A stretch of DNA of 64,000 bases from Chlorocebus sabaeus. Taxonomy: Eukaryota; Chordata; Mammalia; Primates; Cercopithecidae. Of the stretch, positions 36,701 to 48,429 are shown piece by piece. The stretch spans positions 81,988,382 to 82,052,381 of the forward strand of contig NC_132912.1 of NCBI RefSeq assembly GCF_047675955.1. The letters are read 5' to 3'. The notes under the pieces were generated by a model. It was not told the DNA's origin. It saw only the letters and a list, made by a program, of their open reading frames with translations, and made no database searches. The position numbers were made by a program, and so were the translations under genes. Each line of letters starts with the position of its first letter. The first letter of the stretch is position 1.

Positions 36701-36791
36701 ACATAAATACCCAAGTAAAAACTAGTGAAGAGTTTTTATTATAAGTCTAATCCTATTTTAAACTATCCATTTGTGAGGAAAAAAAGGATTT

Positions 36792-37213
36792 TAGTTGGCC
36801 CTTAAACAACACAGGGGTTGTGTCAGCAACCACCTCTGGAAGTGGAAAATTCATGTACAACTTTTCACTTCCCTAAAACTTAGCTACTACTAGCCTACTA
36901 TTGACTGGAAGCCTTACAGAAAGCACAAACAGCTGATTGAAACATATTTTGTATGTTACATGTATTATATATTGTATTCTTACAATACAGTAAGCTAGAG
37001 AAAATATTATTAGGAAATCATATTCACTATTCATTAAGTGGAAGTAGATCATCATAAAGTTCTTCATCCTCATTGCCTGCACACTGAGCAGGCTGAGGAG
37101 GAGAAGGAAGAAGAGGGTTGGTCTTGAGGTATCAGGGGTGGCCGAGGCGGAAGAAAATCCACATGGAAGTGGACCCATACAGTTCAAACCCATAGTGTTC
37201 AAGAGTCAACTAT
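36792..37213 (-). mobile_element. Tigger MITE, same family as 1664-2092, opposite orientation
   Basis: Plus-strand ends tagttggcccttaaacaaca and gttcaagagtcaactata are inverted partners. The interior (gcctactattgactggaagc, tgtattcttacaatacagta) is the complement of the copy at 1.7 kb. Confidence 0.75.
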
Positions 37214-37217
37214 ATTA

Positions 37218-37278
37218 TATGAATTTGTATTCACTCATATATTTGTATTTGTGTATGAATTTGTATTCACTCATATAT
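37218..37278. repeat. 25-bp direct repeat (36-bp period)
   Basis: tatgaatttgtattcactca plus tatat occurs identically at 37218-37242 and 37254-37278. Confidence 0.95.
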
Positions 37279-38181
37279 CTAACTAAATCTAGTAAAGTTT
37301 CATTTCCAAAGGATATTTTAAGTTTAACAAAGTCAAAATGAATGTACAAAATAGCACATCTTGAACAAATTCTTCAACTGTCTATCTAAGCCTGAATGCT
37401 TACCTTCTAGTAGGTCCTGTACAGCTTCTCCCCGCAGCTCTGTCTTAGAGACAGACTGAATCTCTCCATTCCCTGGCCCTGGCTCACAACATGTAAAATG
37501 CAGTCAGCTTAACTGTACCTACTCAGTGGCTATAAACAGAAAGCTACAGCTGTGAGGTTTCCAATTATGCACCTTTTATGAGGATAATCACAAGCCAACA
37601 AAAATAATTTTGAAAAATGGGGTGCTATGTGACATGCATGTTGTAACAGTAAGGGCTGGCAGGTGACGTCTCAAAACAGTGCTGCTGTATGAACCGTGAG
37701 AAGTCTCCCTGACACACGTGAGCAGGAGCAATGAGTACAACAGGAGGAGCAAAAACCCATCAGCAATGAGGAAACAACAATGTGAGTGTCAGTGGGATAC
37801 ATTTTCAAGCAATTCTTAACAACCTTTGTCCAAATAACTTCCAAAAAGTAATGAATCACAAAACACAGAAAAACGCAAGACACTCCCACTGACACACACA
37901 CACACACACACACACACGCACCCTCTTTAGTTAGATTTTGTGAAAGACAATCAAAATCATGTTAGTTAGAGCAGGAGTGCTGTTTGGGGGACAATCAGAT
38001 CCCATAAGAAAAAGTATCTTTTTAACATCACCCTCCCACTCTTGAAAAGGACAAAACCTGGTCTCAGAAATTTTTAATAGAGATGTTCCTTGAACAGGTA
38101 ACCCACACCGATCTGGTGCTGTCCCCAACCCCTTTCTGGGTAGGATTAAGGGGCGTGAAACAGGACAGGTAAGTAAAAGAA
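37279..38181. other. Unassigned sequence with a (CA)n tract
   Basis: Nothing recognised other than a (CA)n run at 37892-37918. It ends at the target duplication of the following L1. Confidence 0.45.
37892..37918. repeat. (CA)n microsatellite
   Basis: About 13 uninterrupted CA units. Confidence 0.97.
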
Positions 38182-39683
38182 AATTCAGAGGAATTTTATT
38201 AATAAACTAAGTTCTGGGGTACATGTGCAGAACGTGCAGTTTTGTTACATAGGTATACACATGCCATGGTAGTTTGCTGCACCCAACAACCCGTCACCTA
38301 CATTAGGTATTTCTCCTAATGTTATCCCTCCCCTAGCCCTTCACCCACTGACAGGCCCCGGTGTGTGATGTTCCCCTCCCTACGTCCATGTGTTCTCACT
38401 GTCCAACTCCCACTTATGAGTGAGAACATGCTGTGTTTGGTTTTCTATTCTTGTGATAGTTTGTTGAGAATGATGGTTTCCAGCTTCATGTCCCTGCAGA
38501 GAACATGAACTCATCCTTCTTTGTGGCTGCATAGTATTCCATGGTGTATATGCACATTTTCTTTATCCAGTCTACTATTGAAGGACATTTGGGTTGGTTC
38601 CAAGTCTTTGTCATTGTGAATAGTGCCACAATAAACATACGTGTGCATGTGTCTTTATAGTAGAATGATTTATAATCCTTTGGGTATATACCCAGTAATG
38701 GGATTGCTGGGTTAGATGGTATTTCTGGTTCTATATCCTTGAGGAACTGCCACACTGTCTTCCACAATGGTTGAACTGATTTACACTCCCACCAACAGTG
38801 TAAAAGTGTTCCTATTTCTCCACATCCTCTCCAGTATCTGTTGTTTCCTGACTTTTTAATGATTGCCATTCTAACTGGCATAAGATGATATCTCATTGTG
38901 GTTTGATTTGCATTTCTCTAATGACCAGTGATGATGAGCATTTTTTCATGTCAGTTGGCTGCATAAATGTCTTCTTTTGAGAAGTGTCTGTTCATATCTT
39001 TTGCCCATTTTTATATGGGGTTTTTTCTTGTAAATTTGTTTAAGTTCTTTGTAGATTCTGAGTATTAGCCCTTTGTCAGATGAATAGACTGCAAAAATTT
39101 TTTCCCATTCTGTAGGTTGCCTGTTCACTCTGATGATAGTTTCTTTTGCTGTGCAGAAGCTCTTTAATTTACTTAGATCCCATTTGTAAATTCTGGCTTT
39201 TGTTGCCGTTTCTTTTGGCGTTTTGGTCATGAAGTCTCTGCCCATGCCTACATCCTGAATGAATAGTATTGCCCAGGTTTTCTTCTAGGATTCTTATGGT
39301 CCTAGGTCTTACAGTTAAGTCCCTGACCCATCTTGAGTTGATTTTTGTATAGGTGTAAAGAAGGGGTCCAGTTTCAGTTTTCTGCATATGGCTAGCCAGT
39401 TTTCCCAACAACATTTATTAAATAGGGAATCTTTTCCCCATTGCTTGTTTGTGTCAGGCTTGTCAAAGATCAGATGGCTGTAGATGCGTGGTGTTATTTC
39501 TGAGGCCTCTGTTCTGTTCCATTCGTCCATATCTCTGTCTTGGTACCAGTAACATGCTGTTTTGGTTACTGTAGTCTTGTGGTATACTTTGAAGTCAGGT
39601 AGCGTGATGCTTCCGGATTTGTTGTTCTTGCTCAGAATTGTCTTGGCTATGTGGGATCTTTTCTCGTTCCATATAAAGTTTTA

Positions 39684-40764
39684 TGTTGCAGGAAGTCAGG
39701 GACCCTGAATGGAGGGACCGGCTGGAGCTGCGGCAGAGGAACATAAATTGTGAAGATTTCATGGATGTTTATCCATTCCCAAATAATACTTCTATAATTT
39801 CTTACGCCTGTCTTGTCTTTAATCTCTTAATCCTGTTATCTTCGTATTCTGAGGATGTATGTCACCTCAGGACCACTGTGATAATTGTGTTAACTGTACA
39901 AATTGATTGTAAAATGTGTGTTTGAACAATATGAAATCAGTGCACCTTGAAAAAGAACAGAATAACAGTAATTTTTAGGGAACAAGGGAAGACAACCATA
40001 AGGTCTGACTGCCTGCGTGGTCGAGCAAAAAGAGCCATATTTTTCTTCTTACAGAGAGCCTATAAATGGACGTGCAAGTATGAGAGATATTGCCAAATTC
40101 TCTTCCTAGCAAGGAATATCAATATTAATACCCTGGGAAAGGAATGCATTCCTGGGGGAGGTCTATAAACGGCTGCTCTGGGAATATCTGCCTTATGCGG
40201 TTGAGATAAGGACTGAGATACACCCTGGTCTCCTGCAGTACCCTCAGGCTTACTAGGGTTGGGAAACTCCGCCATGGTAAATTGGTGTTCAGACTGGTTC
40301 TCTGCTCTCAAACTCTGTTTTCTGTTGTTTAAGATGTTTATCAAGACAATACGTGCACTGCTGAACATAGACCCTTATCAGTAGTTCTGCTTTTGCCCTT
40401 TGCCTTGTGATCTTTGTTGGACCCTTATCAGTAGTTCTACTTTTGCCCTTTCTTGTCCTGTTTCCTCAGAAGCATGTGATCTGTGTTAGACCCGTACTAG
40501 TAGTTCTGCTCTTTGTCTTTTAAAGCATGTGATCTTTGTACCTACTCCCTGTTCTTACACCCCCTCCCCTTTTGAAACCCTTAATAAAACCTTGCTGGTC
40601 TGAGACTCAGGGGGGCATCACGGTCCTACTGATACATGATGTTACCCCTGGTGGCTCAGCTGTAAAATTCCTCTTTTGTACTGTTGCTCTTTATTTCTCA
40701 GCCAGCCGACACTTACGGAAAATAGAAAGAACCTACATGAAATATTGGGGGCGGGTTCTCCCCA
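39684..40764 (+). mobile_element. Solo HERV-K-type LTR (MER11-like, ERV2) inside the L1
   Basis: Starts tgttgcaggaagtcagggac and ends gggcgggttctcccca. It contains the TATA box region agcctataaatggacgtgc (TATA at 40061), a ttaataaaaccttgctgg poly(A) signal (40583-40588) and a threefold degenerate tandem motif near 40370-40530 (cccttatcagtagttctgct and variants). No internal viral sequence, so it is a recombination product. It interrupts minus-strand L1 ORF2. No clear 6-bp target duplication remains. The MER11 name is from memory. Confidence 0.85.
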
Positions 40765-41723
40765 TAATTTTCAGTAGTTTCTTCCAATTTTGTGTAGAAA
40801 GTCAGTGGTAGCTTGATGGGGATAGCATTGAATGCATAAATTACTTTGGGCAGTACGGCCATTTTCACAACATTGATTCTTCCTATCCATGAACATGGAA
40901 TGTTTTTCCATTTGTTTGTGTCCTCTTCTATTTCCTTGAGCAGTGGTTTATAGTTCTCCTTGAAGAGGTCCTTCACATCCCTTGTAAGTTGTATTCCTAG
41001 GTATTTTATTCTCTTAGTAGCAACTATGAATGGGAGTTCACTCATGATTTGGCTCTCTGTTACTGGTGTATAGGAATACTTGTGATTTCTGTGCACTGAT
41101 TTTGTATCCTGAGACTTTGCTGAAGTTGCTTATCAGCTTAAGGAGATTTTGGGCTGAGATGATGGGGTTTTCTAAATACACAATCATGTCATCTGCAAAC
41201 AGAGACAATTTGACTTCCTCTCTTCCTATTTGAATACCCTTTATTTATTTCTCTTGCCTGATTGCCCTGACCAGAACTTGCAACACTATGTTGAATAAGA
41301 GTGGTGAGAGAGGGCATCCTTGTCTTGTGCCGGTTTTCAAAGGGAATGCTTCCAGTTTTGCCCGGTCAGTATGATATTGGCTGTGGGTTTGTCATAATAA
41401 ATAGCTCTTATTATTTTGAGATACATTCCATGGATACCCAGTTTATTCAGAGTTTTACCATGAAGGGGTGCTGAATTTTGTCAAAGGCCTTTTGTGCATC
41501 TATTGAGGTAATCACATGGTTTTTGTAATTGGTTCTGCTTATGTGATGGATTATGTTTATTGATTTGCATATGTTGGAACCAACCTTGTATCCCAGGGAT
41601 AAAGGCAGCTTAATCCCTCGAACAAGTTGAGCAGAACTTGTTATTGGTTTATTCAGGGAATCAACTCCTTCCTGGTTTAGCCTTGGGAGGGTGTATGTGT
41701 CCAGGAATTTATCCATTTCTCCT

Positions 41724-41727
<4 letters not shown>

Positions 41728-41754
<27 letters not shown>

Positions 41755-41755
41755 G
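41728..41755. repeat. Poly(T) run inside the old L1
   Basis: An almost pure T run of about 28-31 bases where the L1 sequence normally has a mixed A/T stretch of about a dozen bases. This is an expansion in place, not an insertion tail. Confidence 0.85.
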
Positions 41756-42796
41756 CATAGAGGTGATTATAGCATTCTCTGATGGTAGTTTGTATTTCTG
41801 TGGGATCCGGGGTGATATCCCCTGTATCATTTTTATTGTGTCTAATTGAGTCTTCTCTCCTTTCTTCTTTATTAGTCTGGCTAGCAGTCTACCTATTTTA
41901 TTGATCTTTTCAACAAACCAGCTCTTGAATTCAGTGATTTTTTTGAAGAGCTTTTCATGTCTCTATCTCCCTCAGTTTTGCTCTGATCTTAGTTATTTCT
42001 TGTCTTCTGCTAAATTTTGAATTTGTTTGCTGTTGCTTCTCTAGTTCTTTTAATTTTGATGTTAGGGTGTCAATTTTAGCTCTTTCCTCTTTCTCTTGTG
42101 GCCATTTAGTGCTATAAATTTCCATCTACACACTGCTTTAAATGTATACCAGAGATTCTGGTACATTATTTCTTCATTCTCATTGGTTTCAAAGAACATC
42201 TTTATTTCTGCCTAATTTCGTTATTTACCCAGTAATCATTTAGGAGTACATTGTTCAGTTTCCACGTAGTTGTATGGTTTTGAGTGAGTTTCTAAATCCT
42301 GAGTTCTAATTTGATTGCACTGTGGTCTGAGAGACTGTTATGATTTCCATTCTTTCACATTTGCTGAGGAGTGTTTTACTTCCAATTATGTGGTCAATTT
42401 TAGAATAAATGTGATGTGGTGCTGAGAAGAATGTATATTCTGCTGATTTGCAGTGAAGAGTTCTGTAGATGTCTATTAGGTCCACTCAGTCCAGAGCTGA
42501 GTTCAAGTCCTGAATATCCTTGTTAATCTTCTGTCTCATTAATCTGTCTAATATTGACAGTGGGGTGTTAAAGTCTCCCACTATTATTGTGTGGGAGTCT
42601 AAGTCTCTTTGTATGTCGCTAAGGACTTGCTTTATGCATCTGGGTGTTCCTGTGTTGGATGCATATATATTTAGGATAGTTAGCTCTTCTTGCTGCATTG
42701 ATCCCTATACCATTATGTCATGGCCTTCTTTGTCTGTTTTGATCTTTGTTGGTTTAAAGTCTATTTTGTCAGAGACTATGAATGCAACTCCTGCTT

Positions 42797-42821
42797 TTTT
42801 TTTTTTTTTTTTTTTTTTTGG
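42797..42821. repeat. Second poly(T) run inside the old L1
   Basis: About 25 T residues at a position where L1 has a seven-T word. Confidence 0.85.
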
Positions 42822-43124
42822 TTTCCATTTGCTTGGTAAATATTCCTGCATCTCTTTCTTTTGAGCCTATGTGTGTCTTTGCACCTGAGGTGGGTCTCCT
42901 GAATACAGCACACTGATGGGTCTGACTCTTTATCCAATTTGCCTGTCTGTGTCTTCTTACTGGGGCATTTAGCCTACATTTAGGTTAATACTGTTATGTG
43001 TGAATTTGATCCTGTCATTATGATGCTGGCTGGGTATTGTGCCCATTAGCTGATGCAGTTTCTTTATAGTGTCGATGGTCTTTACAGTTTGGTATGTTTT
43101 GCAGTAGCTGGTACCAGTTGTTCC

Positions 43125-44140
43125 CTTCCATTTTTAGTGCTTCCTTCAGGAGCTCTTGTAAAGCAGGCCTGGTGGCAACAAAATCTCTCAGCATTTGCTT
43201 GTCTATAAAGGATTTTATTTCTCCTTCGCTTATGAGACTTAGTTTGCCTGGATATGAAATTTGGGGTTGAAAATTCTTTTCTTTAAAAATGTTGAATATT
43301 GGCCCCTACCCTCTTCTGGCTTGTAGGGTTTCTGCAGAGAGATCTGCTGTTAGTCTCATGGGCTTCCCTTTGTGGGTAAACTGACCTTTCTCTCTGGCTG
43401 CCCTTAATATTTTTTCCTTCATTTCAACTTGGAAAATTTCACGATTATGTGTCCTCGGGCTGCTCTTCTCGAGGAGTATCTTTGTGGTGTTCTCTGTATT
43501 TCCTGAATTTGAATGTTGGCCTCTCTTACTAGGTTGGGGAAGTTCTCCTGGATAATATCCTGAAGAGGATTTTCCAACGTCGTTCCATTCTCCTCGTCAC
43601 TTTCAGGTATACCAATCAAATGTAGATTTAGTCTTTTCACATAGTCCTGTATTTCCTGGAGGCTTTGTTTGTTCCTTTTAAACCTTTTTTCCCTAATCTT
43701 GTCTTCTCTATTTCATTAAATTGATCTTCAATCACTGATATCCTTTCTTCTGCTTCATCGATTCAGCTACTGATACTTGTGTATGCTTCACGAAGTTCTC
43801 GTGCTATGTTTTTCAGCTCCAGCAGGTCATTTACGTTCTTCTCTACCCTAGTTATTCTAGTTAGCAATTCGTCTAACTTTTTTTAAAGGTTCTTAGCTTC
43901 CTTGCATTGGATTAGAATATGCTCCTTTAGCTCGGAGGAGTCTGTTATTACCCACCTTCTGAAGCCTATGTCTGTCAATTTGTCAAACTTATTCTCCGTC
44001 CAGTTTTGTTCCCTTGCTGGCGAGGAGTTGTGATCCTTTGGAGGAGAAGAGGTGTTCTGGTTTTTGGAATTTTCAACCTTTTTGCGCTGGTTTCTCCCCA
44101 TCTTCGTGGATTTATCTACCTCTGGTCTTTGATGTAGGTG
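43125..44140 (-). pseudogene. Inactive L1 ORF1
   Basis: Minus-strand ORF1 remains visible in two frames: 43419-43640 (the RNA-recognition region with an RTPQRYSSR word) and 43883-44278 (N-terminal part). Frameshifts and stops separate them. The intact protein would be the RNA-binding trimer of L1; this copy is dead. Confidence 0.8.
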
Positions 44141-44939
44141 ACCTTCGGATGCGGTCTTTGGAGGTGCTATTTCTTTCTGTTTGTTAGTTTTCCTTCTGAC
44201 AGTCAGGTCCCTCTGCTGCCAGTCTGCTGGAGTTTTCTGGAGGTCCACCCCCCACCCTATTTGCCTGGGTGTCACCAAGGGAGGCTGCAGAACAGTAAAG
44301 ATTGCTGTTTCTTCTTTCCTCTGGAAGCTTCGTCCCAGAGGGGCACCTGCCAGATGCCAACCAGAGCTCTCCTGTATGAGGTGTCTGCCGGCCCCTACTG
44401 GGAGGAATCTCCCAGTCAGGATACACGGGGGTCAGGGACCCACTTGAGGAGGTAGTGTGACCCTTAGCAGGCCTTGAACATTGTGCTGGGAGGTCCACTG
44501 CTCTCTTCAGAGTGGTCAGGCAGGGACATTTAAGTCTGCTGAAGCTGTGCCCAAGCCACCCCCTTCCCCAGGTGCTCTGTCCCAGGGAGATGGGGATTTT
44601 ATCTATAAGTCCCTGACCTGGGCTGCTTCCTTTTTTTCAGAGATGCCGTGCCCAGAGAAAGGAAATCTGGCAGTCTGGCCACAGCAGCCTTGCTGAGCTG
44701 CAGTGGCTCCGCCCAGTTCGAACTTCCCAGTGGCTTTGTTTACACAGTGAGTGTAAAACAGCCTACTCAAGCCTCAGCAATGGTGGACGCCCCTCTACAC
44801 ACCAAGCTCGAGCGTCCTGGTCAATCTCAGACTGCTGCTGTGCTGGCAGCAAGAATTTGAAGTCAGTGGATCTTAGTGTGCCGGCCTCCATCGGGGTGAG
44901 ACCCACCAAGTCTGACCACTTGGCTCCCAATTCAGAGGA

Positions 44940-45240
44940 TTTTTTTTTTTTTTTTTTGAGATGGAGTCTTACTCTGTGGCCAGGCTGGAGTACAGTGGTG
45001 TGATCTCAGCTCACCGCAACCTCCACCTCCCAGGTTCAAGCAATTCTGCTGCTGCAGCCTCCCAAGTAGCTGGGACTACAGGCGCCCACCACCATGCCCA
45101 GCTAATTTTTTGTATTTTTAGTAGCAATGGGGTTTCACCGTGTTAGCCAGGATGGTCTCGATCTCCTGACCTCGTGACCCGCCTGCCTTGGCCTCCCAAA
45201 GTGCTGGGATTATAGGCCTGAGTCACCACCACGCCCGGCC
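44940..45240 (-). mobile_element. AluY-like SINE, antisense
   Basis: From an 18-T tail through gagatggagtcttactctgt, ggtctcgatctcctgacct to caccacgcccggcc. It begins immediately at the edge of the L1 target duplication (44939). The flank cagaaaaa/cagagga is a weak match for a target repeat. Confidence 0.92.
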
Positions 45241-45244
45241 CAGA

Positions 45245-45910
45245 AAAATTTTTTAAAAATTATTTGAAGGGTTTACAGAGGGAAACAAAAACAATGTTGT
45301 AGCAGACTATTCTCTAAAGATATTAACTCAGTTCTAGCTGTCCCCAGTTGTCTCCACCACCACCTCTCATCACAACACATAACAAAAAACAGTCTTCAAA
45401 TAACGGTAATTAATACAGTAAGTAAAATGTATGCTTTTCCTCTAATAAACTTTGTTGTGGAAATTTTCATTGCATCAAGGATAACTTGAAAACATTATAA
45501 AGTCACATTTATAAAATTATAAAAGGTATAGAGAGAATACAAAGATGTGTCATATTCTGGAAAGTATATTCCAATTATTCTATATAATCTAGAAAAACAA
45601 TAAACAGCACCACTTGAGAAACATTGCTAAGCACAACTTTATATGTGGTTAGCAAACATTAAACCTGATTGCACAGGCCAGAAACAGAAATAGGTACAAA
45701 AAGAATTCAGACCAATTCATTCATTCAACCATCCGTAGAGGCAGGATGTAAATTATAAAAAACTGAGTGCTTGCAGGGTAAAAGAGCACATACCTAAACC
45801 CTTGAGAAGACAGTGGCCTTCCTAAAATCATAATATTGAGAGCACACGGCACAACAAAGCCCTCTCACAGAATCTCCTAAATCTCCCCATCAGTTAAACT
45901 TAATTTTCCA
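45245..45910. other. Unassigned sequence
   Basis: No named repeat or gene. Confidence 0.4.
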
Positions 45911-45911
45911 C

Positions 45912-46298
45912 TGTGTTCTAAATGTCTATATCTCCCAAAATTCATATGTTGAAAACCTAACTCCCAAGGTAATGATACTTATTAATAGGTGGGGCCTTCA
46001 GGAGGTGGTTAGGTCATGTGAGGAAGCTCTCAAGAGTGGGATCAGTGCCCTCATAAAAGAGAACCTAGAGAGGTCCTTTGCCCCTTCCATCATGTGAGGC
46101 TACAGAGAAGGCACATCTATGAATCAGCAATCAAGCCCTTGATCTTGATTGCTGGTTCACAGATGTGCCTTCTCTGTCTCATTTGAAGACCAGACGCTTG
46201 ATCTTTGACTTCCCAGCCTCCAGAAGTGGGAATTTCTGTTCATTATAAACCACCCAGTTGATGGTATTCTGTTACAGCAGCTGGAATGGACTAAGACA
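45912..46298 (+). mobile_element. MST/MLT1-type MaLR LTR with an inverted duplication
   Basis: Starts tgtgttctaaatgtctat, contains ggtggggccttcaggaggtg and gacttcccagcctccag, and ends ggaatggactaagaca. It is the same family as the LTR at 32691-33044, but its middle holds a long inverted repeat (46102-46177) not expected in that family. Confidence 0.85.
46102..46177. repeat. 34-bp-arm inverted repeat (hairpin)
   Basis: Left arm 46102-46135 (acagagaaggcacatct then gaatcagcaatcaag) and right arm 46144-46177 (cttgattgctggttc then agatgtgccttctctgt) pair at 32 of 34 positions around an 8-nt loop cccttgat. Confidence 0.95.
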
Positions 46299-46299
46299 T

Positions 46300-47651
46300 T
46301 TCCTGTAGTTTTTACTATGCAAATGACAGGTAACATGAATCTGTTTTTCTGTGTCAACCAAAGAAAGTGTCCCCCATTCCCTACCCAAGTCACACTTGTG
46401 GAGAAGAACACCAAGCTGGACTGAATCCCTCCTAGCATTGCTTATCTTCTTATGACTCAACAGCATCTAAAGCAACGTTGGCAAACGTTTATGTGGCACT
46501 TCCAAATACATGATGCTAAGCAGATGTGCAGGAAAAAAAAAAATGCTGAGCCAGGTGTAACTAATGAAGGTCTATTTCCCAAAACTGGGAAGTCTCTCTT
46601 CAGGCCTTTGAGGGAAGGGAGAGGTGAACTAGTAGAAAACATCATTGAACTACAAAAGGCAAAGCCTAAGAGAACCTGTGGTCAAAGATCAGTTCTGTAA
46701 AAGCAAAACCCTACATTTTTAAAGTAAAACATTTCCCACTGTTTCCTAAGGATTGGCATGTGGTTATATTCTACACTTCTGCACAACCTTATTTTATTTA
46801 TGTGGATAACTTGACAGGTAGTTGTCTTTTTAAATAATCTAAAATACCTATAAATCTACAACAGTGGGAAAGGATCTTAAATGCTGAGGTAAGTGAAGCC
46901 ACTTTCACTAGAGAAACTTGGAGCACTTTCTATTAGGCTGTGGATTTGCAGTGAAAGAAAAAAATTTTTTTTAAGTCTGGTAGAATTTCCAAGCTTCTGT
47001 CTTTGAAATGACAGGGAAATACACTCACTTCCCAAAGCATCTATCTTTACAAGAAATTCAAGTACTGTAACTATCATAGCCTTCTTCAATACACACTTTA
47101 AATTTCTTGGCACTAACTGGAACTGAAAGCACCAAAATTCTCTTATTAAGAAGAAATTTTAAGAGATATTCTAAAATGGGGAGAGATTTGTTTTTAATAG
47201 ACTTCCTTATAATGAGTCATTTCATAGAGAACTCTAGGATGGGAGCCAAGAACTAGCAGACACAACTCCTTAGCACAAGCAGGCAGTTTACATCCAATCT
47301 GGTCGGAGATGTCACGATTCCTGCTTCCAGCCAAGGTCAGACTGCGCATAGCTAGGCAAGGGATAGGCACTTAGTCCTTAGTCAGCAACAGCGCTGGTTT
47401 TGGCAACTACGTATAAAAGACAAATTTCTCCTTCATAAAACAGCCCCATCAAACTCCCCCAAGTCCATTAAAATCAAGACTTCTGCTCCAGGCTCAATAA
47501 ATTTAGCAGAGATAGAATAATAACATACCATTCATAACCCCACTGGACTGATGATAGCTTATTGTTAATCCCATATGAATAAACGAAATTTTAGACTTCC
47601 TGGAAATAAATACACATGGGTAAGGATAGGAACAAACGTCGTATAACTTAA
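46300..47651. other. Unassigned sequence
   Basis: No repeat or gene recognised; short antiparallel open frames are shadows. Confidence 0.4.
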
Positions 47652-47807
47652 GCCAGGCACAAGGGTGTGTATCTATAGTCCTAACTACTCAGGAGGTTGA
47701 GGCGGGAAGATTGCTTGAGGCCAGGAGTTCAAGGCTGCAGTGCACTATGACCATGCCTAAGAATAGCTACTGCACTCCAACCTGGGCAACATAATGAGAC
47801 CCTGTCA
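47652..47807 (+). mobile_element. Alu monomer with 7SL-like features (FRAM/FLAM)
   Basis: Single arm: gccaggcacaagggtgtgta, gaggttgaggcgggaagat, gcagtgcactatgaccatg, gcctaagaatagctactgca, then ctgggcaacataatgagac. The gcctgtgaatagcc-like word recalls 7SL RNA more than dimeric Alu, suggesting a fossil monomer. Confidence 0.65.
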
Positions 47808-47837
47808 CTAAAAATAATAATAATAATAATAATTTTA
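47808..47837. repeat. (AAT)n microsatellite
   Basis: The A-rich tail of the monomer, turned into aat repeats. Confidence 0.9.
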
Positions 47838-47998
47838 AAAAATTGTAATGGCTGGGCACAGTGGCTCCTGCCTGTAATCCTAGTGAGAGAGGTGAGGCAT
47901 GAAGATCACTTGAGACCAGGAGTTCAAGACTGGCCTGGACAACATAGCAAGACCTTGTCTCTACCAAAATTTAAAGAACAAAACCAGCAGGGGCGGAG

Positions 47999-48009
47999 CA
48001 AGATGGCCG
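47999..48009 (-). promoter_or_regulatory. YY1 site of the L1 promoter
   Basis: caagatggccg, the conserved YY1 word near the first bases of primate L1, involved in accurate start-site choice. Confidence 0.85.
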
Positions 48010-48384
48010 AATAGGAACAGCTCCAGTCTCCAACTCCCAGCGCGAGCGACACAGAAGACCGGCGATTTCTGCATTTTCAACTGAGGTACTGGGTTCATCT
48101 CACTGGGGAGTGCCAGACGATCGGTGCTGGTCAGCTGCTGCAGCCCGACCAGCGAGAGCTGAAGCAGGGCGAGGCATTGCCTCACCTGGAAAGCGCAAGG
48201 GGGAAGGGAATCCCTTTTCCTAGCCAGGGGAACTGAGACACACAACACCTGGAAAATCGGGTAACTCCCACCCCAATACTGCGCTTTAAGCAGACAGGCA
48301 CACCAGGAGATCATATCCCACACCTGGCCGGGAGTGTCCCACACCCACGGAGCCTCCCTCATTGCTAGCACAGCAGTCTGTGAT

Positions 48385-48429
48385 CTACCAGCAAGGCAGC
48401 AGCGAGGCTGGGGGAGGGGCGCCCACCAT
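48385..48429 (-). pseudogene. Truncated antisense ORF0 (14 codons)
   Basis: Primate L1 5' UTRs carry an antisense ORF0 starting at the ATG opposite the ccaccatt word. Here ATG is at 48429-48427 and the frame reads MVGAPPPASLLPCW before a TAG at 48387-48385. In human L1s ORF0 is about 70 codons, so this copy is cut short. Another antisense frame is open further (see findings). Confidence 0.65.

Larger units (their letters stand above)
38486..43125 (-). pseudogene. Inactive L1 ORF2 (interrupted by an LTR)
   Basis: Pieces of the L1 endonuclease-reverse transcriptase can be followed on the minus strand: the C-terminal cysteine-rich region at 38486-38896, RT parts at about 41400-41830 and 40713-41096, and endonuclease pieces at 42486-42698. 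The pieces lie in different frames with stops between them, and the 1.08-kb LTR lies in the late RT/C-terminal part. No functional protein is possible. Confidence 0.85.
38193..44928 (-). mobile_element. Nearly full-length older L1PA-type LINE, minus strand, split by an LTR
   Basis: The 3' end is at 38193 and the 5' end at 44928; the body is about 5.65 kb once the LTR at 39684-40764 is removed. Both ends carry aattcagagga (38182-38192 and 44929-44939), an exact 11-bp target duplication. ORF2 covers about 38.5-43.0 kb and ORF1 about 43.1-44.1 kb, both full of stops and frameshifts. The 5' UTR is cut short (starting GGGAGCCAAGTGG in element sense). The 3' UTR form suggests an L1PA8-L1PA13-age element. 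Two internal runs of T (41728-41755, 42797-42821) are expansions of short A stretches. Confidence 0.9.
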
